NCBI GenBank assembly: GCA_035647075.1 | Contig: DASROF010000211.1 | Coordinates: 1 to 23,863, forward strand | DNA length: 23,863 nucleotides | Origin: Gp6-AA40 sp035647075 | Lineage (GTDB): Bacteria > Acidobacteriota > Vicinamibacteria > Vicinamibacterales > UBA2999 | Direction of reading: 5' to 3' | Part shown: one piece after another, positions 15,342 to 23,863 of the stretch | Layout of the letters: every line of letters starts with the position of its first letter | Position numbering within the stretch: position 1 is the stretch's first letter | Program-made: the position numbers and the translations under genes | The notes under the pieces: model-generated | Told to the model about the DNA's origin: nothing | Database searches by the model: none | What the model saw: the letters and a program-made list of their open reading frames with translations, nothing else

Positions 15342-17369
15342 CTACCTGGTAGCCGCCGAGTATTCCAGCATCTGCGTCGTCAGATCCTGCGGATACGAGA
15401 TCTTCACGTCAGTGATCGTGCCGTTCGAGCCGGTGACCGGCGTCAGCTTCGGCATCACGAAGCCCGTATACGACGGCAGCTTCAGCGCGTCCACCCGCTT
15501 GACGACCTCGTCTCGCAGCGTCGGGTCGAAGTGGATGCCATAGGTGTCGAACAGCTTTGCTGCCGCCGCGGCGTCACCTTCCGACTTGATACGCTGCACT
15601 TCGGCCAGCAGCCGTCCCACGCCGTCCCGATACGCTTTCGTATCGACCACCACGTAAAACGTCTTCCCGTCGCGGTGCCGCTCGTCGATCGCTTTCGTGT
15701 TGGCCATCAGCCAGCGCACGATCATCTGCCGGTTGCGCATGTGCGCTTCCTCGAGGTGTGTGGCCTCGCGCGCGCGCCGGAGCTGCATGATGGCGTTGCG
15801 GGTGTAATAGTCGTACTGCGCGCGGGCGATGTTCTCGTGATCGGCGGCAGGGACGATCCCCAATTCGGCCAGCTTGGGATCGCCGATGTAATAGAGCGCG
15901 ATCAAATCGGCGCGGGCTTCTTCCAGCGCTGAATAGTGCTCTTTGATGATTTCGTCCGGCGACCCCTTGAACCCCGGGGCCTGTCGTCCCGATGCGTGGC
16001 CCAGCACTTCGTGCAGCTCGGTGTGGAGTTCGTCGGACACCGAACGGAACCGCTTGGAGCGATCCGCTTCAGCCGCATCCCACGTGAACTCCGAGTGCAT
16101 GCTGTCCGGTGTCGACTCGTTGTACGCCTCGGTCACATTCGCCAGCGACACCGACTTGCTGCCGTAGCGCTCGCGGATCTGCTCGTCGTTCGGCAGGTTG
16201 ATGCCAATCGGCGTGACCGGCCCGGAATCGCCCGTTTCGATGATCACGTCGATGGCGTTGGCGACGATGCCGGTGACGCTCGGTTTGCGGAAGCGCGCGT
16301 CGAAGGGCATGTGATCCTCGAACCACTGCGCCTGCGCTCCCAGCGCTTTGATGCGCTCCGCCTTCTCGGGGTTGATGTAGAAGACGAGTGATTCCCAGGA
16401 GCCCTTGATGCCACGCGGGTCCATGTAGACCTCGATGAACCCGTTGATGGTGTCCACCGGTGACGACTTGTCGGCCACCCAGGCGATGTCGTACTTCACG
16501 CGGTCCGCGGTTTCACCGGTCCGGTAGAACTGGACCAGCGCCCGGAGAGCATTGGCCATCGAATCGGTGGCGAATGGGATGGCCGCCTCCAGGTGACGGA
16601 CGATCTCGGTAATCTCCTTCGAGTAGCGGCCGCCCACCTTATAGACCTCTTCGACCAGCTTTCCGTCGCGCTTCACGAGGCGCGAGTTGAGCCCGTACTT
16701 CTCCTTGAAACCTTTGAGGTCAGCTTCCGTGACGCCACCGGCGTAGAGGTTGTTGGCGCTCGCACCCAGGATGTCCTTGCCGGGTCCCGGAGTCTTGTTC
16801 GTCACGATGGCATCGACGTTCGGATCGAAGAACATCGGTTGCAGACGTGACAGCATCGCGTCCACCGTTTCGCCGGGCGCCGTCCGAATCGTGGCGCCGT
16901 TGCTGACGGCCTTCTTGACCGCGGCGGCAAACGCGTCGGGCGAGAGGTTCAGGACGAACTTGCGCGCCGTGAGGTTGTTGTAGGGACCGGTGTTCACCCA
17001 GAACAGCTTCGTGTAGCGGCGGATCTCGTCGAGAGCCGCGCCATCGATGCCCTGCGGATGTGAGACGACGGCTTCGACGATGTCGCGCATCTCGAGAGCG
17101 TTGCGATGACGCTGGTCGTAGTAGATGTCGCGGCCGGCGATTGCCGCCTGATAGAGATGCCAGATGAGCGTCTTCTCGCGGAGCGGCAGCTTCTCGAATC
17201 CATCCGCGTACACCTGCACCACCGCCGCATCGCCGACGTTCTCGAGGAGATACTTGCGCGTCGGAGTGGTCGGCGTCGGAGTTGTTGCAGTGTCCGACGG
17301 TGTAGGGGTGGATTTCGAGCAGTTGGTCGATATCATCGTGAGCACGCAGAGTAGAAGGACATAGCGCAT
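15342..17369 (-). CDS. Dipeptidyl-peptidase III-family (M49) zinc metallopeptidase, probable lipoprotein
   Basis: The 675-residue protein carries the M49 signature HEVLGH (453-458, the HExxGH zinc motif) and the second ligand region EEARAD (483-488, equivalent to EECRAE). Other family features are the VEVYMDPRG-like FIEVYMDPRG (311-320), NLPNDEQIR (391-399) and the long helical C-terminal domain. It should remove dipeptides from peptide N-termini. The N-terminus has a short hydrophobic stretch and Cys17 (LTMISTNC), followed by a Thr/Pro-rich linker typical of exported lipoproteins; the lipobox is not canonical because Asn precedes the Cys. It is convergent with the membrane protein and divergent from the YciI gene. 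The family call is firm; lipidation is inference. Confidence 0.93.
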   Translation of the reverse strand: MRYVLLLCVLTMISTNCSKSTPTPSDTATTPTPTTPTRKYLLENVGDAAVVQVYADGFEKLPLREKTLIWHLYQAAIAGRDIYYDQRHRNALEMRDIVEAVVSHPQGIDGAALDEIRRYTKLFWVNTGPYNNLTARKFVLNLSPDAFAAAVKKAVSNGATIRTAPGETVDAMLSRLQPMFFDPNVDAIVTNKTPGPGKDILGASANNLYAGGVTEADLKGFKEKYGLNSRLVKRDGKLVEEVYKVGGRYSKEITEIVRHLEAAIPFATDSMANALRALVQFYRTGETADRVKYDIAWVADKSSPVDTINGFIEVYMDPRGIKGSWESLVFYINPEKAERIKALGAQAQWFEDHMPFDARFRKPSVTGIVANAIDVIIETGDSGPVTPIGINLPNDEQIRERYGSKSVSLANVTEAYNESTPDSMHSEFTWDAAEADRSKRFRSVSDELHTELHEVLGHASGRQAPGFKGSPDEIIKEHYSALEEARADLIALYYIGDPKLAELGIVPAADHENIARAQYDYYTRNAIMQLRRAREATHLEEAHMRNRQMIVRWLMANTKAIDERHRDGKTFYVVVDTKAYRDGVGRLLAEVQRIKSEGDAAAAAKLFDTYGIHFDPTLRDEVVKRVDALKLPSYTGFVMPKLTPVTGSNGTITDVKISYPQDLTTQMLEYSAATR

Positions 17370-17396
17370 GACAAGTACAGTCTAGGTGAAACCGCC

Positions 17397-17436
17397 GATC
17401 CCGGATCCCGGATCCCGGATCCCCGATCCGGATCCC
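17397..17436. repeat. GATCCCG heptamer tandem repeat
   Basis: Three exact GATCCCG units, one GATCCCC, then GATCCG and GATCCC run head to tail in the 80-bp gap between the divergent metallopeptidase and YciI genes. The array occupies half of the region where both promoters should lie. Confidence 0.85.
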
Positions 17437-17449
17437 AAGCTCAGGAACG

Positions 17450-17746
17450 ATGCATTACTTGCTTCTCTACGATCTCGTCGAAGACTACATTGAGCGTCGC
17501 GCGCCCTTGCGCGCACAGCACCTCGCACTGGCGCGTGCGGCTGAAGCGCGGGGGGAATTGATCCTCGGTGGCGCGCTCGCCAATCCGGCAGATGGCGCAG
17601 TCCTGCTCTTTCGCGGTGATTCGCCAACAGCCGCCGAAGTGTTTGCGGCCGCCGATCCCTATGTGACGAACGGTCTCGTCAGGCGCTGGCGCGTCCGTGA
17701 ATGGACCACGGTGATCGGCCGTGACGCCGCTGTGCCGCTCCCGTAA
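17450..17746 (+). CDS. YciI-family protein
   Basis: The 98-residue product is a single YciI-like ferredoxin-fold domain: MHYLLLYDLVEDY, a conserved His in RAQHLALA (His24), GGALANPADGAVLLF with a conserved Asp, and the closing DPYVTNGLVRRWRVREW. The family is named after E. coli YciI, and some relatives have dehydrochlorinase-like activity with a His/Asp pair; the substrate here is unknown. AGGA at 17443-17446 supports the ATG. The next gene starts 21 bases downstream and is probably co-transcribed. Confidence 0.9.
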   Translation: MHYLLLYDLVEDYIERRAPLRAQHLALARAAEARGELILGGALANPADGAVLLFRGDSPTAAEVFAAADPYVTNGLVRRWRVREWTTVIGRDAAVPLP

Positions 17747-17767
17747 ACTCCCCCAGGATTCCGCCGA

Positions 17768-18910
17768 GTGGCGTTCAAGTTTTCCACGTCCCATGGCGCG
17801 CATCGCGTCATCTTCATCGACCTGGTGCGCGCGCTGGCGGTGGCGTTCATGCTGTACGGCCACACTGCAAGCGCGCTGCTGGCGCCGCAATATCAGGTCG
17901 GACGCTGGTTCGACATCTGGCAGTTTCAACGCGGCCTGACATCGAGCCTGTTTCTCCTGCTCGGCGGGTTCGCCTTCAGCCTTGCCACCAGCCGGCGCTG
18001 GTCCTCGCACGTGCGGTGGTCGGCCGCCCTGGTGAAGCGGATCCGTCGCTTCGGACTGTTCGTGATCCTCGGCTACGCGTTGCACCTGCCGGCGGATCGG
18101 CTCGTTGATCTCCGGTCGGTCGACGCCGAACGCTGGCGCGCGTTCCTGGCTGTCGACGTCCTGCAGGCGATCGGGGTCACGTTCATCATCATTCAGCTGC
18201 TCGTCCTCGTCGCCCGGTCACGCCGCGCGTTCATGTTCGCAACGATGGCACTCGCCGCGGGCACCGTTCTGGCAACGCCGCTCGTCTGGTCAATGGACTG
18301 GTCGCGAGTGCTCCCGCGGTTCGCGGCCGCATACTTCTCTCAGGCAAGCGGTTCCCAGTTCCCGCTGTTTCCGTGGATGGCGTTTATCCTGCTCGGCGCG
18401 GGGCTCGGGCAGCTCTATGCGCGATGGGGAGCCGCGGACCTGTCGGCGTTCGCGCAGCGGGCCCTGATCGCCCCCGGTGTCCTCCTGGTCATCCTGGCGT
18501 CGTTCATCCGCCCGCGCGCTGAGGTGCTGTTCGGTCACGGGCCGGGGAACTTCGTGCCGGCAGAGATGATGATGCGCATCGGCGCGTGTCTGATCATCCT
18601 GGCGGCATTCGCCCACCTCAGCCGACGATTAAACCGCCTGCCTCACGTCTTCGGCGCCGTCGCGCAGGAGTCGCTTCTTATCTATTTCGTCCACCTTTGC
18701 ATCGTCTACGGGTCCGTCTGGAACACCGGCCTCGTCCAGCTCTACGGCGCCTCGCGAACGCCTCTGCAGACCGTATTCTTCGTAATGCTGGTCGTGAGTT
18801 CCATGGCCGCCCTGGCGTATTACTGGAACGGGTTCAAGCATGTCCATCCAAGAGCCGCTCGCGTGACGTCTTATGCGGTAGGGGTGCTGTTGCTGATCCG
18901 GCTTCTGTAG
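17768..18910 (+). CDS. HGSNAT-type (DUF1624/DUF5009-like) integral membrane acetyltransferase
   Basis: The 380-residue protein has about ten membrane segments. The N-terminal signature is RVIFIDLVRALAVAFMLYGH (13-32), the form of the heparan-alpha-glucosaminide N-acetyltransferase catalytic family, with a conserved His in the first span. Later features are FLLLGGFAFSLA, LFPWMAFILLGAGLGQ and the VAQESLLIYFVHLCIVYG span. Relatives move acetyl groups across the membrane to sugars or cell-surface glycans; the acceptor here is unknown. The start is a GTG with AGGA nine bases upstream (17755-17758). It most likely forms a two-gene unit with the YciI gene. Confidence 0.86.
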   Translation: MAFKFSTSHGAHRVIFIDLVRALAVAFMLYGHTASALLAPQYQVGRWFDIWQFQRGLTSSLFLLLGGFAFSLATSRRWSSHVRWSAALVKRIRRFGLFVILGYALHLPADRLVDLRSVDAERWRAFLAVDVLQAIGVTFIIIQLLVLVARSRRAFMFATMALAAGTVLATPLVWSMDWSRVLPRFAAAYFSQASGSQFPLFPWMAFILLGAGLGQLYARWGAADLSAFAQRALIAPGVLLVILASFIRPRAEVLFGHGPGNFVPAEMMMRIGACLIILAAFAHLSRRLNRLPHVFGAVAQESLLIYFVHLCIVYGSVWNTGLVQLYGASRTPLQTVFFVMLVVSSMAALAYYWNGFKHVHPRAARVTSYAVGVLLLIRLL

Positions 18911-18951
18911 AGGAAACGGACGGGACGGGCTCTCTTAACGCCGGCTTAATG

Positions 18952-18968
18952 AAGCGCGTCACGCTTTT
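18952..18968 (+). terminator. Weak terminator-like hairpin
   Basis: A five-base stem AAGCG / CGCTT with loop CGTCA runs into TTTT. It lies about 40 bases after the acetyltransferase stop and before the promoter candidate of the next cluster. The stem is short, so this is tentative. Confidence 0.28.
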
Positions 18969-18980
18969 GACATAGATTCG

Positions 18981-19007
18981 TTGATCTCCGGCGGGTGCAT
19001 GTACAAT
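18981..19007 (+). promoter_or_regulatory. Candidate promoter of the VWA/MoxR cluster
   Basis: TTGATC (18981-18986) and TACAAT (19002-19007) are separated by 15 bases, slightly short, in the 145-bp gap in front of the VWA gene. The expected start of transcription is about 40 bases before the ATG. A TTGACA at 18967 has no -10 at the right distance. Confidence 0.35.
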
Positions 19008-19055
19008 CGGCGCCTTTAAGGGCACGACTGGCCTGGATTTGGACGTGTTACGGTC

Positions 19056-21347
19056 ATGTTTGACAAGGTTTTTCAGGCGCTTTTCTCATACAGCCCGTTC
19101 GTATTCAGGCAGGGTGAGTTCCGGTTCGACCTGACGCCGGCGTCGCTTGCGGCGGCGCTGCTCGTCGGCGTCGTTGCTGCGGGTGCCGTCCTCACCTACA
19201 AGCGGGTCCGTGTAAACGAAGGTCGGATCCGCGATCGCGTCGTTCTGACGACGCTGCGCCTCCTGGCCCTGGCGGTCGTCCTCTTCTGCCTGTTCCGGCC
19301 GACCCTCGTCGTCCGGGCCGCTGTCGATCAGCAGAACGTCGTGGCCGTGCTGCTGGACGATTCGCGCAGCATGCAGATTCCCGATCAGGGCACTCAGGCG
19401 CGTGGCCAGTTCGTCCGCAGCCAGTTCGCCCCCGACGGCGCGCTGATGAAGTCGCTCTCGGACAAGTTCCTGGTACGAGTATTCCGGTTTTCCTCGACCG
19501 CTGGTCGACTCGTTGGGTCGGCCGGGGAGATGAAGTTCGACGGCGTGCAAACCAAGCTGGGACCGGCGCTCAGCAGCGCGCGAGAGGAACTGGCCGGCCT
19601 TCCGGTGGCGGGGGTCGTGCTCGTGTCGGACGGTGCCGACACCACGGACGCCTCCATCGAGGACGCGCTGCTTGGCCTGAAGGCGGAGAAGCTACCCGTA
19701 TTTACTGTCGGCGTCGGCAGCGAAAAGCTGCCGCGCGACATTCAGATAGACCGGGTCAGCACGCCGCGGACGGTGCTGAAGAACGCATCGCTGCTGCTCG
19801 ACGTGATCGTCCGCCAGACGGGCTACGCGGGGAAGACGGTCACGGTAGACGTCGAAGACGAGGGACAGATCGTCGGCTCCGAGAAGGTGGAGCTGCCGTC
19901 GGACGGTTCGCCGGCGACGGTCCGCATTCGCGCGAAGGCCTCTCAGCCAGGTGCGCGCCTCTTCAAGTTCCGGGTCGCGCCGCAGGACGGCGAGGTCGTC
20001 ACGCAGAACAACAGTCGCGAAGCGATCATCGGCGTGCGCGACGAGACGGAGCGCATTCTCTACTTCGAAGGCGAGCCGCGCTGGGAATTCAAGTTCATCA
20101 ATCGCGCAGTGTCAGACGACAAAAACCTGCTGAGCGTCTCGCTGCAGCGCACCGCTGACAACAAGTACATGCGGCTGCGCGGCGATTCCGACGAGATCGT
20201 CGGTGGCTTCCCGAAGACACGCGAAGAGCTCTTCAAATACCGCGGTCTGATCCTCGGCAGCGTCGAAGCCGGGCTCTTCAGTGGCGATCAGTTGCAGATG
20301 ATCGCGGACTTCGTTGATCGCCGCGGCGGTGGCCTGCTCGTGCTCGGCGGTCCGCGCTCGCTCGGCGAGGGCGGTTACGGGGGGACTCCGGTTGCCGACG
20401 CACTGCCATTGCTGATTGATCCACGGACGCGCGCCTCCGATCCCGCGCCGCTCGCCCGGCTCAAGGTGTCGCCAACACACCAGGGGCAAACGCACGCGGC
20501 GACGCAGCTGGCGGCCACCGGGGCCGCTTCCATCGCCCGGTGGAACGAGTTGCCGCAGGTGACCAGCGTGAACAAGGCACTGCCGCCCAAGCCGGGCGCA
20601 ACCGTGCTGCTCACGGGTGTGGATCAGTCTGGCGGTTCCCGAATCGTGCTCGCATCGCAGCCGTATGGCCGCGGCAAGGCGATCGTGTTGACTGCCCAGG
20701 ACACCTGGAACTGGCAGATGGACGCGTCGATCCCGGTCGAGGATCAGACGCACGAAAACTTCTGGCGGCAGATGTTGCGGTGGCTTGTTGACGGCGTGCC
20801 CGACGTCGTTGACGTCCACACGAGTACGGAGCGGGTCGACCCGGGCGAGCCAGTGACGGTCGACGCCACCGTCGTAGATAAGCAGTGGGTGGAACTGAAC
20901 GACGCAACGGTGATCGCACATATCTCGCGCCCGGACGGAACGTCCGAAAACGTGCCGTTGCAGTGGACCGGTGAGCGTGACGGCCACTACCGTGGCACGT
21001 TCGTCAGTAACAAGGCGGGCGCATACCAGGTGACGGTCGATGCGACCCGCGCGGGCGGGCAGTCGGTTGGCAGCAACACGGTGTATGTGCGTGCGGTGCC
21101 GAGTGAAGCGGAATTCTTCGATCCGACGATGCATGCCCAGCCGATGAAGCGAATCGCTGAAGAAACCGGCGGCCGGTTCTATCCGGCTGACGCGGCGCAA
21201 TCGCTGGCGGACGACGTCCGCTACGCCGGCCGCGGCGTCACCGCAGTGGAAGAGCGTGAGCTGTGGAACATGCCCATCGTGCTCATCGCGCTGCTCGGTC
21301 TCGTCTGCGCCGAATGGGGTTATCGCCGAGTCGTTGGGCTGGCCTGA
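19056..21347 (+). CDS. Membrane VWA protein with glutamine-amidotransferase-like domain
   Basis: The 763-residue protein has two N-terminal spans (about 29-47 and 62-82), a large extracytoplasmic part and a C-terminal span (about 738-757, MPIVLIALLGLVCAEWGYRR). The first soluble domain is VWA with an intact MIDAS: DDSRS (101-105), Thr166 in VQTKLG and Asp192 in VSDGAD. An Ig-like/CARDB-like region follows, then a GATase1-like region (GLILGSVEAGLFSGDQLQMI, RRGGGLLVLGGPRSLG) and a second Ig-like region before the last span. This layout is common in membrane proteins of MoxR-DUF58-BatA clusters, and the neighbours agree. The amidotransferase-like part lacks an obvious Cys nucleophile, so it is likely non-catalytic. 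The ribosome site is weak. It shares frame with the next gene, separated by one stop. Confidence 0.87.
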   Translation: MFDKVFQALFSYSPFVFRQGEFRFDLTPASLAAALLVGVVAAGAVLTYKRVRVNEGRIRDRVVLTTLRLLALAVVLFCLFRPTLVVRAAVDQQNVVAVLLDDSRSMQIPDQGTQARGQFVRSQFAPDGALMKSLSDKFLVRVFRFSSTAGRLVGSAGEMKFDGVQTKLGPALSSAREELAGLPVAGVVLVSDGADTTDASIEDALLGLKAEKLPVFTVGVGSEKLPRDIQIDRVSTPRTVLKNASLLLDVIVRQTGYAGKTVTVDVEDEGQIVGSEKVELPSDGSPATVRIRAKASQPGARLFKFRVAPQDGEVVTQNNSREAIIGVRDETERILYFEGEPRWEFKFINRAVSDDKNLLSVSLQRTADNKYMRLRGDSDEIVGGFPKTREELFKYRGLILGSVEAGLFSGDQLQMIADFVDRRGGGLLVLGGPRSLGEGGYGGTPVADALPLLIDPRTRASDPAPLARLKVSPTHQGQTHAATQLAATGAASIARWNELPQVTSVNKALPPKPGATVLLTGVDQSGGSRIVLASQPYGRGKAIVLTAQDTWNWQMDASIPVEDQTHENFWRQMLRWLVDGVPDVVDVHTSTERVDPGEPVTVDATVVDKQWVELNDATVIAHISRPDGTSENVPLQWTGERDGHYRGTFVSNKAGAYQVTVDATRAGGQSVGSNTVYVRAVPSEAEFFDPTMHAQPMKRIAEETGGRFYPADAAQSLADDVRYAGRGVTAVEERELWNMPIVLIALLGLVCAEWGYRRVVGLA

Positions 21348-22289
21348 ATGCTCAAAGCCTTCCTCCTCATCGTCGTCGGTCTCGCCGGGGATCCCGAACA
21401 CGCCAAGACGTTCCAGAAGTGGGGCGCCAATATGGCCGAGGCCTCGGGCCGTCTGGGGGTGCCGCCGGAGCGGCTGGTGTATCTCGCCGATGAACCGGGC
21501 GAGGGAGCCAAGAACGTCTCCGGCCCGGCAACTCGCGACGAGGTCGGCAAGGCGTTTGAGAAGTTCGGGAAGCAGGCTGGTGCAGACGATCTGATCTTCG
21601 TCATGCTCATCGGCCACGGCAGCTTTGCCAACGGCAGCGCCAAGTTCAACCTGTCGGGGCCAGACATGAGTGCCGCGGACTTCAACGCACTGCTGACGAA
21701 GCTGCCGACCAAACAGGTCGTGTTCGTCGATACGTCGAGTTCGAGCGGCCCATTCGTCCAGGAGCTGTCCGCGCAGGGGCGAACCATCGTGACCGCCACC
21801 CGCAACGGCGCCGAGCAGTATGCGCCGGTCTTCGGCGGATTTTTCATCGACGCGTTGACGTCCGAAGCCGCGGATGCGGACAAGAACAAGCGTGTCAGCG
21901 TGCTCGAGGCGTTCAACTACGCCAAAGGTGAAGTGGCGCGCGCGTACGAGAAGCAGGGACTGCTGTCCACTGAACACGCGCTCCTCGACGACAACGGCGA
22001 CAAGGAAGGAAGCCAGACGCCTGGAGTGGCGGGCAAGGACGGCAAGATCAGTCCGGATGGCAAGGTCGCGGGCATTCTGTCGTTCAGCGCGGCCGGCGCC
22101 GGTCTGCCAAACGATCCGAAGCTGCGTGCACTCTATCTGGAGCGGCAGGATCTCGAGCGGCAGATGGAAAACCTCCGGCTGATGAAGGAAGGCATGGCAG
22201 CGGAAAAGTATCAGGCGGAATTAGAGCGGCTGGCGACTGCGCTGGCGCTCAAAGCGCGCGAAATCAGGACCGCGGAAGGCAACAAGTAA
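21348..22289 (+). CDS. Caspase/legumain-fold (C13-like) protein with Ser at the catalytic Cys position
   Basis: The 313-residue protein has a caspase-hemoglobinase-type pattern: strand LLIVVGLAGD, then LIFVMLIGHGSF (82-93, His90 of the His-Gly dyad), strand KQVVFVDTSSSSG (122-134) and RTIVTATRNGAEQ. DADKNKRVSVLEAFNYAK (177-193) resembles the D-x-N-x-D-G-x-V-S-x-x-E-A segment after the active site in bacterial caspase-like proteins. Where active relatives have D-A-C-x-S-G, this has Asp128-Thr-Ser130-Ser-Ser-Ser-Gly, so no Cys nucleophile. A C-terminal coiled coil (about 254-305) follows a Gly-rich linker. No cleavable signal is clear. The ATG directly follows the VWA stop (TGAATG), so translation is coupled. 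It may be a pseudo-peptidase scaffold; a Ser-based activity is possible but unproven. Confidence 0.72.
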   Translation: MLKAFLLIVVGLAGDPEHAKTFQKWGANMAEASGRLGVPPERLVYLADEPGEGAKNVSGPATRDEVGKAFEKFGKQAGADDLIFVMLIGHGSFANGSAKFNLSGPDMSAADFNALLTKLPTKQVVFVDTSSSSGPFVQELSAQGRTIVTATRNGAEQYAPVFGGFFIDALTSEAADADKNKRVSVLEAFNYAKGEVARAYEKQGLLSTEHALLDDNGDKEGSQTPGVAGKDGKISPDGKVAGILSFSAAGAGLPNDPKLRALYLERQDLERQMENLRLMKEGMAAEKYQAELERLATALALKAREIRTAEGNK

Positions 22290-22310
22290 CCAACCAGCGA
22301 AGGGAATCAC

Positions 22311-23363
<1,053 letters not shown>

Positions 23364-23375
23364 GAACCGGGAGTA

Positions 23376-23474
23376 TTAACCACGAAGCTCGCGACGATCG
23401 CGAAGCACGCGAAGGACAGTCGGCCAGAAGTTTTCTTGGCGTTCTTCGTGCGCTTCGCGGCCTTCGCGGTTCAA
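23376..23474. repeat. CGCGAAG-rich imperfect inverted repeat between MoxR and DUF58 genes
   Basis: The left arm (23376-23414) contains AACCACGAAG, TCGCGAAG and CACGCGAAG; the right arm (23444-23474) contains CTTCGTGCGCTTCGCGG, CCTTCGCGG and TTCAA, an approximate reverse complement. About 29 bases separate the arms. Each arm is itself a string of 9-11 bp C-R-C-G-A-A-G units. A half copy lies at 13142-13173. Confidence 0.75.
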
Positions 23475-23481
23475 GGAAACA

Positions 23482-23863
23482 GTGGCTGTAGAGATTCACG
23501 CGATACCCGGCGCCCGCTTCATGGATCCCAGTGTGCTCGCGCGCATTGGAAACCTGGAGCTCGTCTCGCGCGCGGTCGTCGACGGCTTCATCAACGGGCT
23601 GCACAAGACGCCGTACTTCGGTGCGTCCGTCGACTTCGCGGAGCATCGCGGCTACGTGCCCGGCGATGACATCCGGCGGTTGGACTGGAAGCTGTGGGCG
23701 CGGACGGATCGCTACTACATCAAGGAGTACGAAGCCGAGTCGAACATGAACTTCTCGGTGCTCCTCGATATCTCGAAGTCGATGGATTACGGGAGCCGCG
23801 GCATCACCAAGCTCGATTACGCGCGGATTCTCACCGCGTGTCTGACGAACCTGGTGCATCACC
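23482..23863 (+). CDS. DUF58-domain protein, 5' part, cut by the window end
   Basis: The visible 127 residues match the DUF58 family: ARIGNLELVSRAVVDGF, GLHKTPYFGASVDFAEHRGYV, then the hallmark PGDDIRRLDWKLWARTDR and YYIKEYEAE, followed by a VWA-like MIDAS start LLDISKSMDYGS (DxSxS). The frame has no stop before 23863, so the gene continues. GTG 23482 is chosen: AAGGA lies at 23473-23477 and the residues from it (VAVEIHAIPGARF) match the usual N-terminus; ATG 23521 would omit it. DUF58 proteins regularly pair with MoxR ATPases, as here. The two genes are separated by 118 bp of repeat. Confidence 0.92.
   Translation, partial: MAVEIHAIPGARFMDPSVLARIGNLELVSRAVVDGFINGLHKTPYFGASVDFAEHRGYVPGDDIRRLDWKLWARTDRYYIKEYEAESNMNFSVLLDISKSMDYGSRGITKLDYARILTACLTNLVHH

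Noticed and set aside
18967..18972. TTGACA as a -35 box
   Set aside because: No -10-like hexamer is found 16-18 bases downstream; the better pair is TTGATC with TACAAT.
20112..21977. 621-codon minus-strand frame opposite the VWA and caspase-like genes
   Set aside because: It crosses two well-supported genes on the other strand and has the same shadow composition.

Overview
The window is about 24 kb of GC-rich, densely coding chromosome from a Gram-negative bacterium. Signal-peptide proteins, a Tat-type leader, a probable lipoprotein and outer-envelope genes are present. The organism is most likely an acidobacterium of the Vicinamibacteria type. That is an inference from the gene content (multi-repeat carboxypeptidase-regulatory protein, anti-sigma/DUF4349 fusion, MoxR-DUF58-VWA cluster) and from dispersed palindromes that read as R-L-K-P-D-T-T when translated, which I associate with that group. 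No rRNA, tRNA, CRISPR array, insertion sequence or phage gene was seen. No stretch over 300 bases lacks a gene; the longest gap (2960-3160) is filled mostly by a tandem repeat.

Layout. 1-2959: a trypsin-like HtrA-type protease (minus) diverges from malate synthase (plus), with a terminator-like hairpin after the protease. 2960-4881: a 24-bp tandem repeat, then an ECF sigma factor overlapping its cognate transmembrane anti-sigma/DUF4349 protein. 4894-7922: GNAT acetyltransferase, GYD-domain protein, secreted unknown protein, L,D-transpeptidase-family protein and an orphan ModF-like ABC ATPase. 7957-13918: paired palindromes, a small basic DUF6496 protein, a large secreted CarboxypepD_reg protein, an S9 peptidase, a macro-domain hydrolase and a Tat-leader NADP-binding oxidoreductase. 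14079-18910: a polytopic membrane protein, a dipeptidyl-peptidase III-type lipoprotein (minus), a YciI protein and an HGSNAT-type membrane acetyltransferase. 19056-23863: a co-directional cluster of a VWA/GATase-like membrane protein, a caspase-fold protein lacking the catalytic Cys, a MoxR AAA ATPase and the start of a DUF58 protein, cut by the window end.

How they fit together. The sigma/anti-sigma pair is a regulatory unit with four-base overlap. The last four genes form the most system-like group: a MoxR chaperone-ATPase, two MIDAS-type VWA-like proteins, and a caspase-hemoglobinase-fold protein whose Cys position reads Ser, following the VWA gene in the same frame after a single stop codon. 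Most other genes look like housekeeping or envelope singletons.

A second theme is the repeat content. At least five REP-like palindromes with a TGAA or TTCA centre lie in or next to genes. One is inside the S9 peptidase reading frame, two supply the stop codon of a gene, and one lies in the open frame just upstream of a membrane-protein gene that has no conventional start in its best-looking N-terminus.
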